In this document: piece by piece, positions 1 through 9,054 of the stretch
How positions within the stretch are numbered: position 1 is the first letter of the stretch
How the letters are laid out: each line of letters opens with the position of its first letter
Assembly: GCA_019638385.1 (NCBI GenBank)
Contig: JAHBTW010000009.1
Span: forward strand, 62,001-126,000
Direction: 5' to 3'
Source: Saprospiraceae bacterium
GTDB lineage: Bacteria; Bacteroidota; Bacteroidia; Chitinophagales; Saprospiraceae
Length of the DNA: 64,000 bases
The notes under the pieces: model-generated
Database searches by the model: none
Told to the model about the DNA's origin: nothing
What the model saw: only the letters and a program-made list of their open reading frames with translations
Position numbers and translations under genes: made by a program

Positions 1-1
1 C

Positions 2-445
2 ACCACGCCGTTTGAGCGTTTCCAGGTGGGCGGCGACGGCATCAACAACCAGCAATTCGGCTTCCAGGGCGTGGACATCATCTCAATGCGAGGCTACGAA
101 GTGACCGACCTTTCGGCCAACTTCGACGCCCTCGGCCGCACCTCGCCGGCGCCCGTGTTCGACAAGTTCACCGTAGAAATGCGCTATCCGCTTTCGCTCA
201 ATCCAAGTTCAACCATCTATGTCCTCGCTTTTGCGCAGGGCGGTAATGCCTGGCGCAATCTGCGCGACTTCAACCCATTCGATCTCAAGCGCTCCGCCGG
301 CGTCGGCATGCGGGTATTCCTGCCCATGTTTGGTATGCTCGGCTTCGACTACGGTATCGGCTTCGACAAAGTACGCGACCCCGGTGCGCGCGGCCTCAAA
401 GGGCTGGGCGACTTCAATATCGTACTTGGGTTTGAACCGGAATAG
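2..445 (+). CDS. bamA: Outer membrane assembly factor BamA, C-terminal end (partial)
   Basis: The reading frame is open from the first bases of the window, so only the last 147 residues are seen. They resemble the end of the Omp85 beta-barrel that inserts outer-membrane proteins: alternating hydrophobic strands, a GYEV motif followed by an (F/V)EMRYPLSL strand near residues 50-65, and a final strand ending in an aromatic-containing tail (GFEPE). The POTRA domains lie outside the window. A GTG at 26 is an internal codon and not a start. Family assignment is fairly secure; TamA-type Omp85 proteins are the main alternative. Confidence 0.8.
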   Translation, partial: TTPFERFQVGGDGINNQQFGFQGVDIISMRGYEVTDLSANFDALGRTSPAPVFDKFTVEMRYPLSLNPSSTIYVLAFAQGGNAWRNLRDFNPFDLKRSAGVGMRVFLPMFGMLGFDYGIGFDKVRDPGARGLKGLGDFNIVLGFEPE

Positions 446-451
446 GTTTTT

Positions 452-515
452 TTAGCTACGAGCTGTGAGTTTAGCTGGAAGACTCAAAGCTCGTAGCTCA
501 TGGCTCGCGGCTAAA
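452..515. repeat. AGCT-unit intergenic hairpin element, copy 1
   Basis: Begins a few bases after the BamA stop codon. The left arm carries AGCTACG/AGCTGTG units and the right arm carries GCTCGTAGCTC and GCTCGCGGCT, so the two halves can pair. Five related elements occur at 16712, 27777, 31122, 40279 and 41902. Confidence 0.75.
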
Positions 516-530
516 CCCGAAGGTAAACAG

Positions 531-698
531 CTAATAAAAGAATGTCTTGAGCCAATTGTAAAGGCTTACGCGGTGCATGAATCCAAAAATGGTCAGACCG
601 ATAGCAGTGAAAATAACGATGATGCGCGCAGTGCGCCACGCACGGGCGTTGCGTTCGCGGCGGGTGAGATAGTTGCGTCTTCTGCTTTGATATCCCAT
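531..698 (-). CDS. Small basic single-pass membrane protein (55 aa)
   Basis: This short frame codes for a highly basic N terminus (RRRNYLTRRERNARAWR) followed by one hydrophobic segment of about 18 residues and a short tail ending NWLKTFFY. The pattern of charge then membrane helix then aromatic tail looks like a real small membrane protein rather than chance, and similar tiny proteins are familiar from Bacteroidota, although I cannot name a family. It lies 59 bases downstream of the flippase-like gene on the same strand and may be co-transcribed with it. The start at 698 was chosen because the extension upstream is low-complexity and overlaps the neighbouring gene. Confidence 0.55.
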   Translation of the reverse strand: MGYQSRRRNYLTRRERNARAWRTARIIVIFTAIGLTIFGFMHRVSLYNWLKTFFY

Positions 699-757
699 TT
701 GGGCGTTTTTTGGAGGGCAAATGTAGGAAAATCCATCGCTTCCATATCCGAACGGCG

Positions 758-1846
758 TCAGACCTTCCCCTTCGCCGGTCGGAGCACCTTGCGAATCCAG
801 TTGGGCACCAACACCGCTCCGGCAAGCAGATACACATAATACGACAACAGACGCCATACCGTGGAAATGACCGTGGCGTAGGTGGAATTGGCTACATAAT
901 CCGACAGGAAGCCGCCGAACAGCAACTCGATGAGTCCGGCGCCGCCCGGCGTAGGGCTGAAGGCAATGACGAAAAACATTGTTTCCAGACGGGCATACAA
1001 CTCAAATTGTGCGCGAAAATCGAGCGGAATGGCGGGCACAAAAGCGATGAGCAGCGCGCTGAGCAATAAAAAACGGGTGCTCCAGGCCACTATCGTATGC
1101 CCGAATGCCTTGAGGTGAAAGCGAAGCCGTTGGCGCTGTAATTCCCCCGATGCCAGAATTAATTCATCGCCCAGCACCTCCGCTTTGTGGTGGAAGCGCT
1201 TGAGGAGCGGCAGCCGGGTAAACCACAACAAGATGCGCTTCATCTGGTGCGGCCCGAAAAAAAGGCCGTAGAAAAATATCCCGGTGTAGGCCAGCATGAC
1301 GAGGTAAGCAACGAGAAAATACACGCCCCACCCGCCGGCCTCAGCAAAACTACCCGCGTCGGGGCGCATGATGGTCGGGCCGATGATGACAAATAGAATG
1401 GGCAGGGTGGCGAGCAAAAAGAGGCCGTCGAGTACGATGGTGTACAATACAATGGTGGTGGACTTTGCTAAAGAGAGTTTTTTTTCATTGCCCAAAATAA
1501 AAAACGCCACCGCCGAACCGCCGAGGCTCGTGGGCGATACCGTGGACGCAAACTCCCAGATGAAGATCAATTCGATGCACTTCGCCCAGGAGAGCGCACC
1601 ATGTGAAAGCACCCGCAAACGGGCAGCATACGCCAGGTGGCGAAGCACGCCCAACGCAACGGCCACGGCCAGCCAAAACCATGCTCTGCCGGTCCATTGA
1701 ATATTGGCAAATTCTGCGGGGTCGAACTGCCGCCAAAACAGATATGCCACGGCGGCGGCGCCGATGAAGGCCGGCAGAATGATGCGCGAAGCCCGGATGG
1801 AGCGCAAAGCCTGCTGCGGATCAGATTCGTTTTTTGGTTCTTTCAT
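758..1846 (-). CDS. Lysylphosphatidylglycerol synthase TM region / UPF0104 (YbhN-like) membrane protein
   Basis: A 362-residue polytopic protein with about eight hydrophobic segments. The order of motifs fits the LPG_synthase_TM/UPF0104 family: GxxRHLAYAARL after the second helix, then E-F-ASTVSPTSLGGSAVAFFIL, and near the C terminus SPTPGGAGLIELLF, the hallmark of the family. Relatives flip or modify lipids in the inner membrane; this protein lacks the soluble aminoacyl-transferase domain, so a transporter or flippase role is more likely than lysyl transfer. Start chosen at MKEPKNES (1846); an upstream in-frame ATG would add 18 residues that do not look like this family. It diverges from the VWA gene with an 87-base AT-rich spacer. 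Confidence 0.8.
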   Translation of the reverse strand: MKEPKNESDPQQALRSIRASRIILPAFIGAAAVAYLFWRQFDPAEFANIQWTGRAWFWLAVAVALGVLRHLAYAARLRVLSHGALSWAKCIELIFIWEFASTVSPTSLGGSAVAFFILGNEKKLSLAKSTTIVLYTIVLDGLFLLATLPILFVIIGPTIMRPDAGSFAEAGGWGVYFLVAYLVMLAYTGIFFYGLFFGPHQMKRILLWFTRLPLLKRFHHKAEVLGDELILASGELQRQRLRFHLKAFGHTIVAWSTRFLLLSALLIAFVPAIPLDFRAQFELYARLETMFFVIAFSPTPGGAGLIELLFGGFLSDYVANSTYATVISTVWRLLSYYVYLLAGAVLVPNWIRKVLRPAKGKV

Positions 1847-1933
1847 TTGAGTCAGGATATCCAATTCAGCAAAATAAATCAATCTTTGCCATGGGAACAT
1901 TTATTTCTCCAACCAAATAAAAAATAGACAACT

Positions 1934-3034
1934 TTGGAAGACCGGCTCAGCAAATGGCGGCTCATTCTGGGCGAAAAATCCGACCCGGATGCACAGGCTT
2001 CTCTCAGCGTTGAAGCGCAGGGGTTGGACCGCGTGTTGGACGCCTTATACGACAGCGAGCGCCGGGGCGGACTGGGGGCTTCGGCGCCCAACATCAACCG
2101 ATGGCTGGGCGACATTCGGCGCTATTTTCCCGCGCCCGTCGTGCAGGTCATGCAACGCGATGCACTCGACCGCCTCGGCTTGCGCCAAATGTTGTTGCAA
2201 CCGGAATTGCTGGAAAGTATGGAATCCGACATACACCTGGCCGCGACTTTGCTCTCCCTCAAAAAAGCCATTCCCACCACTACCCGCGAAACGGCCAAAC
2301 AAGTCGTGCGCAAAGTAGCCGAAGACATCGAAAAACGGCTGCGCAATCCCTTGCGCCAGGCCGTGGAGGGCGCCGTTCACCGGGCATCGCGCAACCGCAA
2401 ACCCAAGTTCAACGAGATTGACTGGCATCGTACCATACAAGCCAATCTGCGCCATTACCAACCGGAATTCAAAACCGTTATTCCCGCACGGCTCATCGGG
2501 CACGGGCGCAAAGGGCCGCAGTTGCGCCGCATCATTCTGCTCATAGACCAAAGCGGCTCCATGGCCGCCTCTTTAGTGTATGCCGGGGTACTGGGCTGCG
2601 TGCTGGCTTCCATCCGCTCCGTCAAAACGCAGCTCGTTGTTTTTGATGTGGCGCCGGTTGATCTGAGCGAATACCTCGACGATCCGGTGGAGTTGCTGTT
2701 CGCTGCTCAACTTGGCGGCGGCACCGACATCAACAAAGCGCTGGCTTACGCCCAAACGCTCCTGCAAGAACCTGCCGACACCATCCTCGTGCTCATCAGC
2801 GACTTGTTTGAAGGCGGCAATGCCGGCGCCATGCTGCGCCGCTGTGCTGCCATCAAGGAATCCGGCGTTCAATTTATTACACTGCTCGCACTCAGCGACC
2901 GGGGTAAACCCGCCTACGATCACCATATAGCCGAACAATTGGCCGCCCTCGATATTCCCACTTTCGCCTGCACGCCCGATCAGTTTCCCTATATCATGGC
3001 CACTGCTATTCAGCGGAAAAAACTTCCGTTATAG
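1934..3034 (+). CDS. VWA domain-containing protein (YehP/CoxE-like)
   Basis: A 366-residue soluble protein. Residues about 1-195 are helical and basic; residues about 197-355 form a von Willebrand A domain with a complete metal-binding site: DQSGSM (D205, S207, S209), the threonine of GGGTD (about T264) and the aspartate of LISDLFEGG (about D295). This layout is that of bacterial VWA proteins partnered with MoxR or other AAA+ ATPases, but no such partner is adjacent; the nearest AAA+ gene is at 25505. The start is TTG at 1934 (MEDRLSKWRLILG), since relatives begin in this way and no ATG fits. It converges with the DUF2851 gene only 2 bases away. Confidence 0.85.
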   Translation: MEDRLSKWRLILGEKSDPDAQASLSVEAQGLDRVLDALYDSERRGGLGASAPNINRWLGDIRRYFPAPVVQVMQRDALDRLGLRQMLLQPELLESMESDIHLAATLLSLKKAIPTTTRETAKQVVRKVAEDIEKRLRNPLRQAVEGAVHRASRNRKPKFNEIDWHRTIQANLRHYQPEFKTVIPARLIGHGRKGPQLRRIILLIDQSGSMAASLVYAGVLGCVLASIRSVKTQLVVFDVAPVDLSEYLDDPVELLFAAQLGGGTDINKALAYAQTLLQEPADTILVLISDLFEGGNAGAMLRRCAAIKESGVQFITLLALSDRGKPAYDHHIAEQLAALDIPTFACTPDQFPYIMATAIQRKKLPL

Positions 3035-3036
3035 TC

Positions 3037-4305
3037 TTACTTCAAAATGGCCGCCCCGATGGCGCATTCCAAACAGCGCCGGGTGTCGCAGTAGTGTTGT
3101 TTGAGTTGTAGCAGTGCCTGCGTTTCATAAGCCGAGCCGGGGCTTACGCCCAATTTTTGCCAGTTTTCAATAACGGCGTTCGATTCCGGCTCCACGGCTT
3201 CCAGGAGTTCGAGCGCTTTGTCCTGATAACGCGTTTCTCCGCGTTCCCGACCGAAGAGAAACAACACCGGCACAATGGTATTGATGAGCAAAAGATGGAC
3301 GGCGTCGCGGCCCAATGTTTTTGTTCGCGGCGCCGATTCCTTTTCAAACACATAATGGCTTTGCCAATAGTTGGAAAGTTTCACTGCAAACATATTCTCC
3401 ACTTCCGCCACATCGCGGGCAGCGAGGATTTTGCTAAACAGATGTTCCGACTGAAAAATCAGCGCGGCCAATTGAGCAATCCGGACAGTGGGGAAGGAGG
3501 CCGGCCTCATGCGCAGAAATTTCCACTGCCCGCCCTGCATGGGTTGCAGGTGGTGTTTCTTTTGCAAAAAGCGGTATTCCCGGCGGAGCTTTTGAGGGTA
3601 TTCGTCTTCAAACTCGCGCTCCAGCATACCCGCCTGCCCGAAAAGCAGCGCTTCGAGTTGGAGCAGGTTATTTTTGTATTTGCCGAGCAGGAGCAGCGGT
3701 GTCAGGCGGGCCAATTGTTCAAACGGCTCCATGTTGACTTTTGCGCCGAAGCCGCGGGCGAGCAAGCGGTAAAAGGTTTCTTCCCAGTTGTGTTTCGTCG
3801 CTTCCCATACGGCCGCTACCGATTGGGTGCGCTGTTCGATGCGCTCTACGGCCAATCGGTCGAACCACAAACGCCGCGTGATGTCGGGCACGGTATAAAA
3901 CTGGTGTTGGCAGGGAATCCAATGCTCGCTGTTCAGCATTTTGAGATAAGCGCCCGACAGCCGGGGCGCAATGCGGCTTTTCAATTCCAGGCAGGGCAGC
4001 CGCTCGCCGTTGTTGCGTGCTATCGGCTCGTCTTCCTCCAATACCACATGGAGTATCACGTTGCGATAGGCTTCATCGTCCTGATGCCGGTGGCGTATCC
4101 ACTCCGAGGCGCGCAGGTGCATCTCCACGCTGCCCGCCCACAGCGTATCGCCTATGCGCAGCCGGGCCTGTTGAAAATCGGGGCCGGCATGGCGGTTGTA
4201 TTCTCCCCATTGCAGTATTTCTAACGGGTCGCCCTGCGTGGTGCGCAAGTTATCCAGATCGAAGCGCTTGGCGCGCCACAGGTAATGCAAAAAATCTTCC
4301 TTCAT
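3037..4305 (-). CDS. DUF2851 family protein
   Basis: A 422-residue soluble protein that matches the DUF2851 family of Bacteroidota over its full length. Visible landmarks are the N-terminal MKEDFLHYLWRAKRFD, the segment HAGPDFQQARLRIG, GSVEMHLRASEW, and a cysteine-rich C terminus (YCDTRRCLECAIG). The early HAGPDF and E-H residues recall PD-(D/E)XK nuclease-like folds, but no function is established. It stands alone between the convergent VWA gene and an HD-domain gene on the same strand about 100 bases downstream of that gene's stop. Confidence 0.85.
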   Translation of the reverse strand: MKEDFLHYLWRAKRFDLDNLRTTQGDPLEILQWGEYNRHAGPDFQQARLRIGDTLWAGSVEMHLRASEWIRHRHQDDEAYRNVILHVVLEEDEPIARNNGERLPCLELKSRIAPRLSGAYLKMLNSEHWIPCQHQFYTVPDITRRLWFDRLAVERIEQRTQSVAAVWEATKHNWEETFYRLLARGFGAKVNMEPFEQLARLTPLLLLGKYKNNLLQLEALLFGQAGMLEREFEDEYPQKLRREYRFLQKKHHLQPMQGGQWKFLRMRPASFPTVRIAQLAALIFQSEHLFSKILAARDVAEVENMFAVKLSNYWQSHYVFEKESAPRTKTLGRDAVHLLLINTIVPVLFLFGRERGETRYQDKALELLEAVEPESNAVIENWQKLGVSPGSAYETQALLQLKQHYCDTRRCLECAIGAAILK

Positions 4306-4411
4306 GGTAGTTTGCGTTTATTGCTCCGGTAAGCATAGACGCGGAAGGGGGGTAAATTCCATAACGGGAGGCGAACTTTTTTTTGAAATGCAACCCGAAG
4401 CGGTCGGTTTT

Positions 4412-5002
4412 TTACTGATCGTACTGTTCCACGATGCGGCGCAGGTGGTTGAGGTGCGCTTGTTTTCCGGGAGCGCGCCGGCGCAGGTTGGTGGGTGTAA
4501 AAAAAGTGTGTTTTTCCAAAAATGTCACTTGCAGACGGTTCCAGTCTTCTTCGCGATGCAATACGTTGTAGATTTTCAATTCCTGAAAAAGCGTGGAGCC
4601 GATGTCATAAAAATCGCTTCTGCCGAGGTAGTCCAGATCGGCGTCGCAGAGAATAGCTTCCAGAAAATTGCCCGGGCTTTGGGGTATTTTGGTCGCCAAT
4701 ATCATACCGCAAATACGCTCTATTTCCAACGGCGTGAAATCGTAACGGGGCAGATGTTCTCTCACCATAGCGCAGCCGAGCGCCTCGTGGTCCTTATTGC
4801 TTTCGGTGAAGCCGGCGTCGTGGAAGAGCGCGGCTGTTTTCAGCAACAAAGATTCATACGGACTGATGGCTTCCAATTGGCACAACTCCTCCGTAACGTG
4901 CAGTACATCCAGCGTGTGGTGCAAGCCGTGGTAGGTCAGGTCGGCGGAAAGCTCCTGTTCTAATTTATCAAGTATGAAGGCCTTTGCTGCGTGGTAATTC
5001 AT
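4412..5002 (-). CDS. HD-domain phosphohydrolase
   Basis: A 196-residue protein with a complete HD metal-dependent phosphohydrolase core: an early histidine in YHGLHHTLDV, the signature doublet in AALFHDAGF, a helical middle, and an aspartate in AILCDADLDYLG. Relatives act on nucleotides or cyclic nucleotides; the substrate is not known here. The start was set at MNYHAAKAF (5002) since the longer frame adds 19 residues of atypical sequence next to the neighbouring gene's end. It lies 53 bases downstream of the serine peptidase gene on the same strand, so the two may share a transcript. Confidence 0.75.
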   Translation of the reverse strand: MNYHAAKAFILDKLEQELSADLTYHGLHHTLDVLHVTEELCQLEAISPYESLLLKTAALFHDAGFTESNKDHEALGCAMVREHLPRYDFTPLEIERICGMILATKIPQSPGNFLEAILCDADLDYLGRSDFYDIGSTLFQELKIYNVLHREEDWNRLQVTFLEKHTFFTPTNLRRRAPGKQAHLNHLRRIVEQYDQ

Positions 5003-5055
5003 GGCCTGGAATTTCTCAAAGTATGGTGAATAAAAATGCGTGCGCCGGCTTCCGT

Positions 5056-6981
5056 TCAATTAGCCGGGTCGGCAGATTCGTTTATGTCGCCGGATTTTAT
5101 ACCGGTTATTTGTACCAAAACATCTTGCTGTACGAGGCCCAACGCCACCCGGTTGGGAACTAACTCGCCAAAAGGATCAACAGGATTGGAGAATGGATGG
5201 TTCGCCGGGAAAAACTGCCAGGAAGTCACCTCTTCAAAATTGCTGCTCAGGCTGAGAATGAGCCGGCGCAAAATGATGAGGTCCATCGTGGTTATCTGGC
5301 CGGAGGCATTCACATCGGCGGCCAGTACTTTGTAGGGGCTGCCCAAAGCGCCGACGTTGAGAATACGGCGTTGTATTTGTATGGCGTCGAGCGTGGAAAC
5401 CCCGTTGATATAATTTGTATCTTTCAAAAAATGCAGGGTGTATTCCTCTCCGCCTTCAACCGCCTCAAATGTAAACTGCCCGGATGCGTCGGTAATGATC
5501 GTATCGGCGTCGGCGCCTTCGAGATACACCCGCACGCCGGCAATGCCGATGCCGCCTTCTGTTTGAATCGTTCCGCTCACCGAAATCCCCGGAGCAGCCG
5601 GATTTTCAATCCCGGCAATAGCGGTCGAATCTGTATTGTCGGGATCGAGCCAGTCTTTAAGGCGGGTAATCGAAGAGCCGCCGCCGTTCCAGGCCAACGA
5701 CATCCGCCCGAAGTACGCGGTGGTATTGTCGCAAGAAGAGCTGCCTCCGTGGAGCTGGCCTACAAAGCGTTTGTTTTGATTGAACAGTCCTGCGCCGGAA
5801 GACCCCACCTGAAAGGAGCCGATGTCGGGCAGCACCCGAAAATGGTGCGCCGTGGGAGTCACCACGCCGTTGTTCCAGGTTATTTGTGTGTTTTGAACAA
5901 TAGCGGCCTGGGTATCAATGCTTATTTTTTTGATGTCGCCGAGCGGATGGTGCATGTACACGGAGCGAGCGGGCACTGCGTTGCCTCTGTCCCAACCGGC
6001 AAAAAACACATTGTAACTTGTCGGAATACTGGAAAACAGCTCCAACAACAAAAAGTCATTTTGCCGTCGGCCAGCACGGTTGTCGCAGCCGAGAATGGAC
6101 TGATAGGCCGGCTCCTCAGCGGGGTTGGCACAGCTCTCGCCCTGATACCCGAAATCGAATCGCCACAGGTCCCACAGCGGGGTAAAGCCGTCCATACAAT
6201 GGAATCCGGTAATGACGTAAGGCACGCCGTTATTGCGGGTATTGTTGATGACCGTGCCGGTGCAATAGCCCGAACCTTCCTCCACCACCACGATGATGCG
6301 GCACGCGCTGCGTTCTTCATGGCTCATGGTATCGCCCGGCGGGCAGGCGATGTTGGGGTGGCAATCCCAGGAAGCGCCGAACTCAAAATCGTTGAGCGTA
6401 GCACTGCTTTTTTCTTGCTCATAAGCGAGCGATTCATACGCATAGTCGAAGCGGAAGATGCGCAGGCTGCCTTGTCCGCGCTGCGCTGCCGGCTCGAAGT
6501 ATTCGATGAGCGCCGTTTCTCCGTGCAGGAATCCGGTCATAAAGCGGCCGGTACGGCTGATGTTGCGGTGGGTAAAAGCACCGAGTATTTGCCTGCCGTC
6601 GGCGTCGTACATAAAGAGTTTGGCGCCTTGCGGCAAAACGACCTGATCGTACATCGCGGCCAGCCCCTTTGCGCCGGGCGCTTGAATTTTCAGGGTCCAG
6701 AAGCGGTCGCCGTTGGGCAGTTCCGTCCAGTAGCCGGCGTTGGTCAAATCCAGATCGGCCAGTACGGGCGCCGCTACCCGGAAACCGGTTCCCTGTTGGT
6801 CTTCCCGACGAAATTTCTCCACATCGGGCGGCAAGAGCCGGTGTTCGGGCAAGTCGGACAAAAATTCTGTAAAAGCCGGTTGAAGCCCAAGCGGTTGGCC
6901 GCCCCGGCCCGGTTGTGCGAGGAGGTGGAGAGAAGATAGCACAAAGAACAGCGCGATATTGCCAATGCTTCCGGCGTTCAT
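5056..6981 (-). CDS. Secreted trypsin-like serine endopeptidase with dockerin domain (lysyl endopeptidase-like)
   Basis: A 641-residue secreted protein. Residues 1-22 are a signal peptide. A pro-region follows, then a chymotrypsin-fold peptidase with all catalytic residues: H261 in ITGFHC, D309 in QNDFLLLEL and S395 in GSSGAG. Cysteines around DCHPNIACPPGD, YCTGT and SSCDN resemble lysyl endopeptidase (Lys-C type). After about residue 455 come an SdrD/CarboxypepD-type beta domain (VSGTIQTEGG...DASGQFTF) and a dockerin type I-like module (AADVNASGQITTMDLIILRRLIL, then SGDINES). No T9SS sorting domain is visible, so the dockerin may anchor it. Start chosen at MNAGSIGN; the longer frame lacks a signal. 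Confidence 0.85.
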   Translation of the reverse strand: MNAGSIGNIALFFVLSSLHLLAQPGRGGQPLGLQPAFTEFLSDLPEHRLLPPDVEKFRREDQQGTGFRVAAPVLADLDLTNAGYWTELPNGDRFWTLKIQAPGAKGLAAMYDQVVLPQGAKLFMYDADGRQILGAFTHRNISRTGRFMTGFLHGETALIEYFEPAAQRGQGSLRIFRFDYAYESLAYEQEKSSATLNDFEFGASWDCHPNIACPPGDTMSHEERSACRIIVVVEEGSGYCTGTVINNTRNNGVPYVITGFHCMDGFTPLWDLWRFDFGYQGESCANPAEEPAYQSILGCDNRAGRRQNDFLLLELFSSIPTSYNVFFAGWDRGNAVPARSVYMHHPLGDIKKISIDTQAAIVQNTQITWNNGVVTPTAHHFRVLPDIGSFQVGSSGAGLFNQNKRFVGQLHGGSSSCDNTTAYFGRMSLAWNGGGSSITRLKDWLDPDNTDSTAIAGIENPAAPGISVSGTIQTEGGIGIAGVRVYLEGADADTIITDASGQFTFEAVEGGEEYTLHFLKDTNYINGVSTLDAIQIQRRILNVGALGSPYKVLAADVNASGQITTMDLIILRRLILSLSSNFEEVTSWQFFPANHPFSNPVDPFGELVPNRVALGLVQQDVLVQITGIKSGDINESADPAN

Positions 6982-7175
6982 AGGAGGTTGTTTGTTCGAG
7001 ACATCAAAGATATAACATTTTAGCGGGCAGAACCCCAATGCATATTGCAAGATTGCAGCCGTTCTTCGCGATACCGCATGGCAGGAGAATCATTGAACGG
7101 GGTTTTTGCGGTTGTTGCCATTGGAAAACTGCAACTTTGCGGTTGTATTGTCTATACCCTAAAAAGGGACATGAA

Positions 7176-8411
7176 ATGAGCATTCCAACGCCGGAGCAAC
7201 ATCGCCCGGAAAACATCGAAATAGAGGCATACGACTACCCGCTCCCGGAAGAGCGAATCGCGCGGTTTCCGCTGCCGGAGCGAGATGCATCGAAGTTGTT
7301 GGTCTATCGGCAGGGCGCGATCCGGGAAACCGTCTTCCGCCGGATAGCCGATGAACTGCCTTCTGATGCGGTGCTGCTGTTCAACGATTCGCGCGTCATA
7401 CATGCGCGCCTGCGCTTCCATACCCCAGAAGGCCGACCGGTGGAGATTTTTTGTTTGGAACCCGCCGTTCCGGCCGAATACCAACTCAATTTCAGCAGCA
7501 AAGGCCCCGTGCGTTGGCTGTGCCTCATCGGCAACAACCGCCACTGGAAGCAGGGCGCGCTCGCACTGAGTATGGATACCCCGCAAGGCACGGCAACTTT
7601 ATACGCCGAACGGCTCCACCGCCTGCCCGATGCCTTCGAGGTGCAGTTTTCGTGGTCGGGCGAACACCTGAGCTTCGGCGAATTACTCGCTCATGGCGGC
7701 TTGCTGCCCCTGCCTCCATACCTCGAAAGAGACGCCGTGGCAGAAGACGAAGATCGCTACCAAACCATCTATGCCCTGCAGGAAGGTTCCGTGGCAGCGC
7801 CCACGGCCGGGCTGCACTTTACGGAACGCGTTTTTGAAGCGTTGGAACAAAAGGGCATCGAACGGCTTTTTGTGACCCTGCATGTCGGCGCGGGTACGTT
7901 CAAGCCGGTAAAATCTGCCACCATCGGCGATCATGCCATGCACGAGGAGAGCATTGCCGTGAGCAGCGATGTGCTCGCGAAACTCCTGGCTGCGGTGGAA
8001 GCGGGCCGACCCGTTGTTCCGGTGGGCACCACGGCTATGCGCACCTTGGAAAGCCTGTATTGGTACGGCGCCGGCGCTTCTGCGAAGGCCCCCGCCCGAC
8101 TGGAAGTAGCGCAATGGACGCCCTACGCCGACGGCCCGCAACCCACGGCAGTGGAGGCGCTGCGCCGCATCATGGATCAGTTGGCGGCCTCCGGGCAGTC
8201 GTTCATAGAGGGCCATACCCGGCTGCTCATCGCCCCCGGCTATACCTTTCGCATCGCCGGCGGATTGATTACCAATTTCCACCAACCGCGCAGCACCCTG
8301 CTGCTGCTCGTAGCTGCCTGGACCGGACAAGACTGGCGGCGCCTGTACGATTACGCACTGGCCGGCGACTTTCGTTTTCTCAGTTACGGGGATGGAATGT
8401 TGTTGTTGTGA
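7176..8411 (+). CDS. queA: S-adenosylmethionine:tRNA ribosyltransferase-isomerase
   Basis: A 411-residue cytoplasmic enzyme of queuosine synthesis; it transfers and isomerises the ribosyl group of AdoMet onto preQ1 at the wobble base of tRNA. Characteristic motifs are in order: YDYPLPEERIARFPLPERDASKLL, LLFNDSRVIHARL, the PLPPYLERDA region with EDEDRYQTIYA, the signature VAAPTAGLHFT, LHVGAGTFKPV, and VGTTAMRTLES. It is about 50 residues longer than the E. coli enzyme, which is usual for Bacteroidota. ATG at 7176 gives an N terminus that agrees with the family; the frame runs on upstream without family-like sequence. Confidence 0.95.
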   Translation: MSIPTPEQHRPENIEIEAYDYPLPEERIARFPLPERDASKLLVYRQGAIRETVFRRIADELPSDAVLLFNDSRVIHARLRFHTPEGRPVEIFCLEPAVPAEYQLNFSSKGPVRWLCLIGNNRHWKQGALALSMDTPQGTATLYAERLHRLPDAFEVQFSWSGEHLSFGELLAHGGLLPLPPYLERDAVAEDEDRYQTIYALQEGSVAAPTAGLHFTERVFEALEQKGIERLFVTLHVGAGTFKPVKSATIGDHAMHEESIAVSSDVLAKLLAAVEAGRPVVPVGTTAMRTLESLYWYGAGASAKAPARLEVAQWTPYADGPQPTAVEALRRIMDQLAASGQSFIEGHTRLLIAPGYTFRIAGGLITNFHQPRSTLLLLVAAWTGQDWRRLYDYALAGDFRFLSYGDGMLLL

Positions 8412-8449
8412 CGGGGGGAATGAACGCTTACGGCCTGTGCGCAGGCTCG

Positions 8450-8806
8450 TCATTCATGTATGCTTTGTCCGATCGTTAACAGATTATTGTCCGGATCGAG
8501 TAAAGAAAACTCCTTTTGTCCCCAAGATTTTAGTTCTAAATGTCCATTTGGGTGAATTTCGACTTTGTTGTCCAAAAGTTCTTGGTAAAGTTTATCAATA
8601 CCGTTTGTTCTCATGTAAACTTGTCCATAGTTTTCTTTAGGGTCAAGCCCTTTGAATTCAAAAAAATGAATCTCAATATTGTCTTTGCCTACCATTAAAT
8701 AGTCTCCATAATCTCCTAATTCTTCAAAGCCTAAATTGTTCAGATAATATGCTTTGGTCAATGCTTTGTCTCGCATCGGCAATTTTGGATTTATTGCTGT
8801 CAACAT
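8450..8806 (-). CDS. VOC family protein (glyoxalase/bleomycin resistance-like)
   Basis: A 118-residue single-domain VOC protein with the beta-alpha-beta-beta-beta core: KLPMRDKALTKAYYLNNLGFEEL, then DYLMVGKDNIEIHFFEF with the metal-ligand type histidine, then GQKEFSLLDPDNNLLTIG near the end. Bleomycin-binding proteins have this length and this E-F-x-L-x-DPDNN ending, so it could sequester or inactivate a small molecule, but many VOC enzymes share the fold. It is visibly richer in A and T than the surrounding genes, which suggests recent acquisition, and it sits at the edge of a stretch of gene debris. Confidence 0.8.
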   Translation of the reverse strand: MLTAINPKLPMRDKALTKAYYLNNLGFEELGDYGDYLMVGKDNIEIHFFEFKGLDPKENYGQVYMRTNGIDKLYQELLDNKVEIHPNGHLELKSWGQKEFSLLDPDNNLLTIGQSIHE

Positions 8807-8892
8807 ACGGTTCCTTTTAGAGTTGTTTTAATGTCTTCGTCATTGCGTTGAATGTTATTAGGTGTTTGTCCTGCAGGCTCAGGCAAATATAG

Positions 8893-8987
8893 TTATGACT
8901 GCACCAATTTCCAATGAGCAAATAGTCCGGGGTCTTCTTTGTACTGTTGCTTGAGCCAATTTTGATACGATTTGAGCCGATTCTGCT
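8893..8987 (-). pseudogene. Tail of a mobile-element protein, possibly a group II intron reverse transcriptase (remnant)
   Basis: A 30-codon frame on the minus strand starts directly after an in-frame stop and reads QNRLKSYQNWLKQQYKEDPG followed by LFAHWKLVQS and a stop. The ending LFAHW is typical of retroelement maturase tails as I remember them, but so little remains that this is only a suggestion. It abuts the orphan sorting-domain fragment on the other strand, consistent with a rearrangement point near 8990. Confidence 0.3.
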
Positions 8988-9054
8988 ATGCCCGCCATTC
9001 GTGCTGCCCCCATCTTTGTGCCATCATTTTTCACCAAAAACGGAACTGGGCGCC

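Noticed and set aside
465..857. Longer frames around the 55-residue membrane protein
   Set aside because: They run through the repeat element or the end of the flippase gene and have no protein-like features beyond the short frame.
5197..6939. A 580-codon frame on the plus strand
   Set aside because: Antisense to the serine peptidase gene with its catalytic triad intact; no family motif in this frame.
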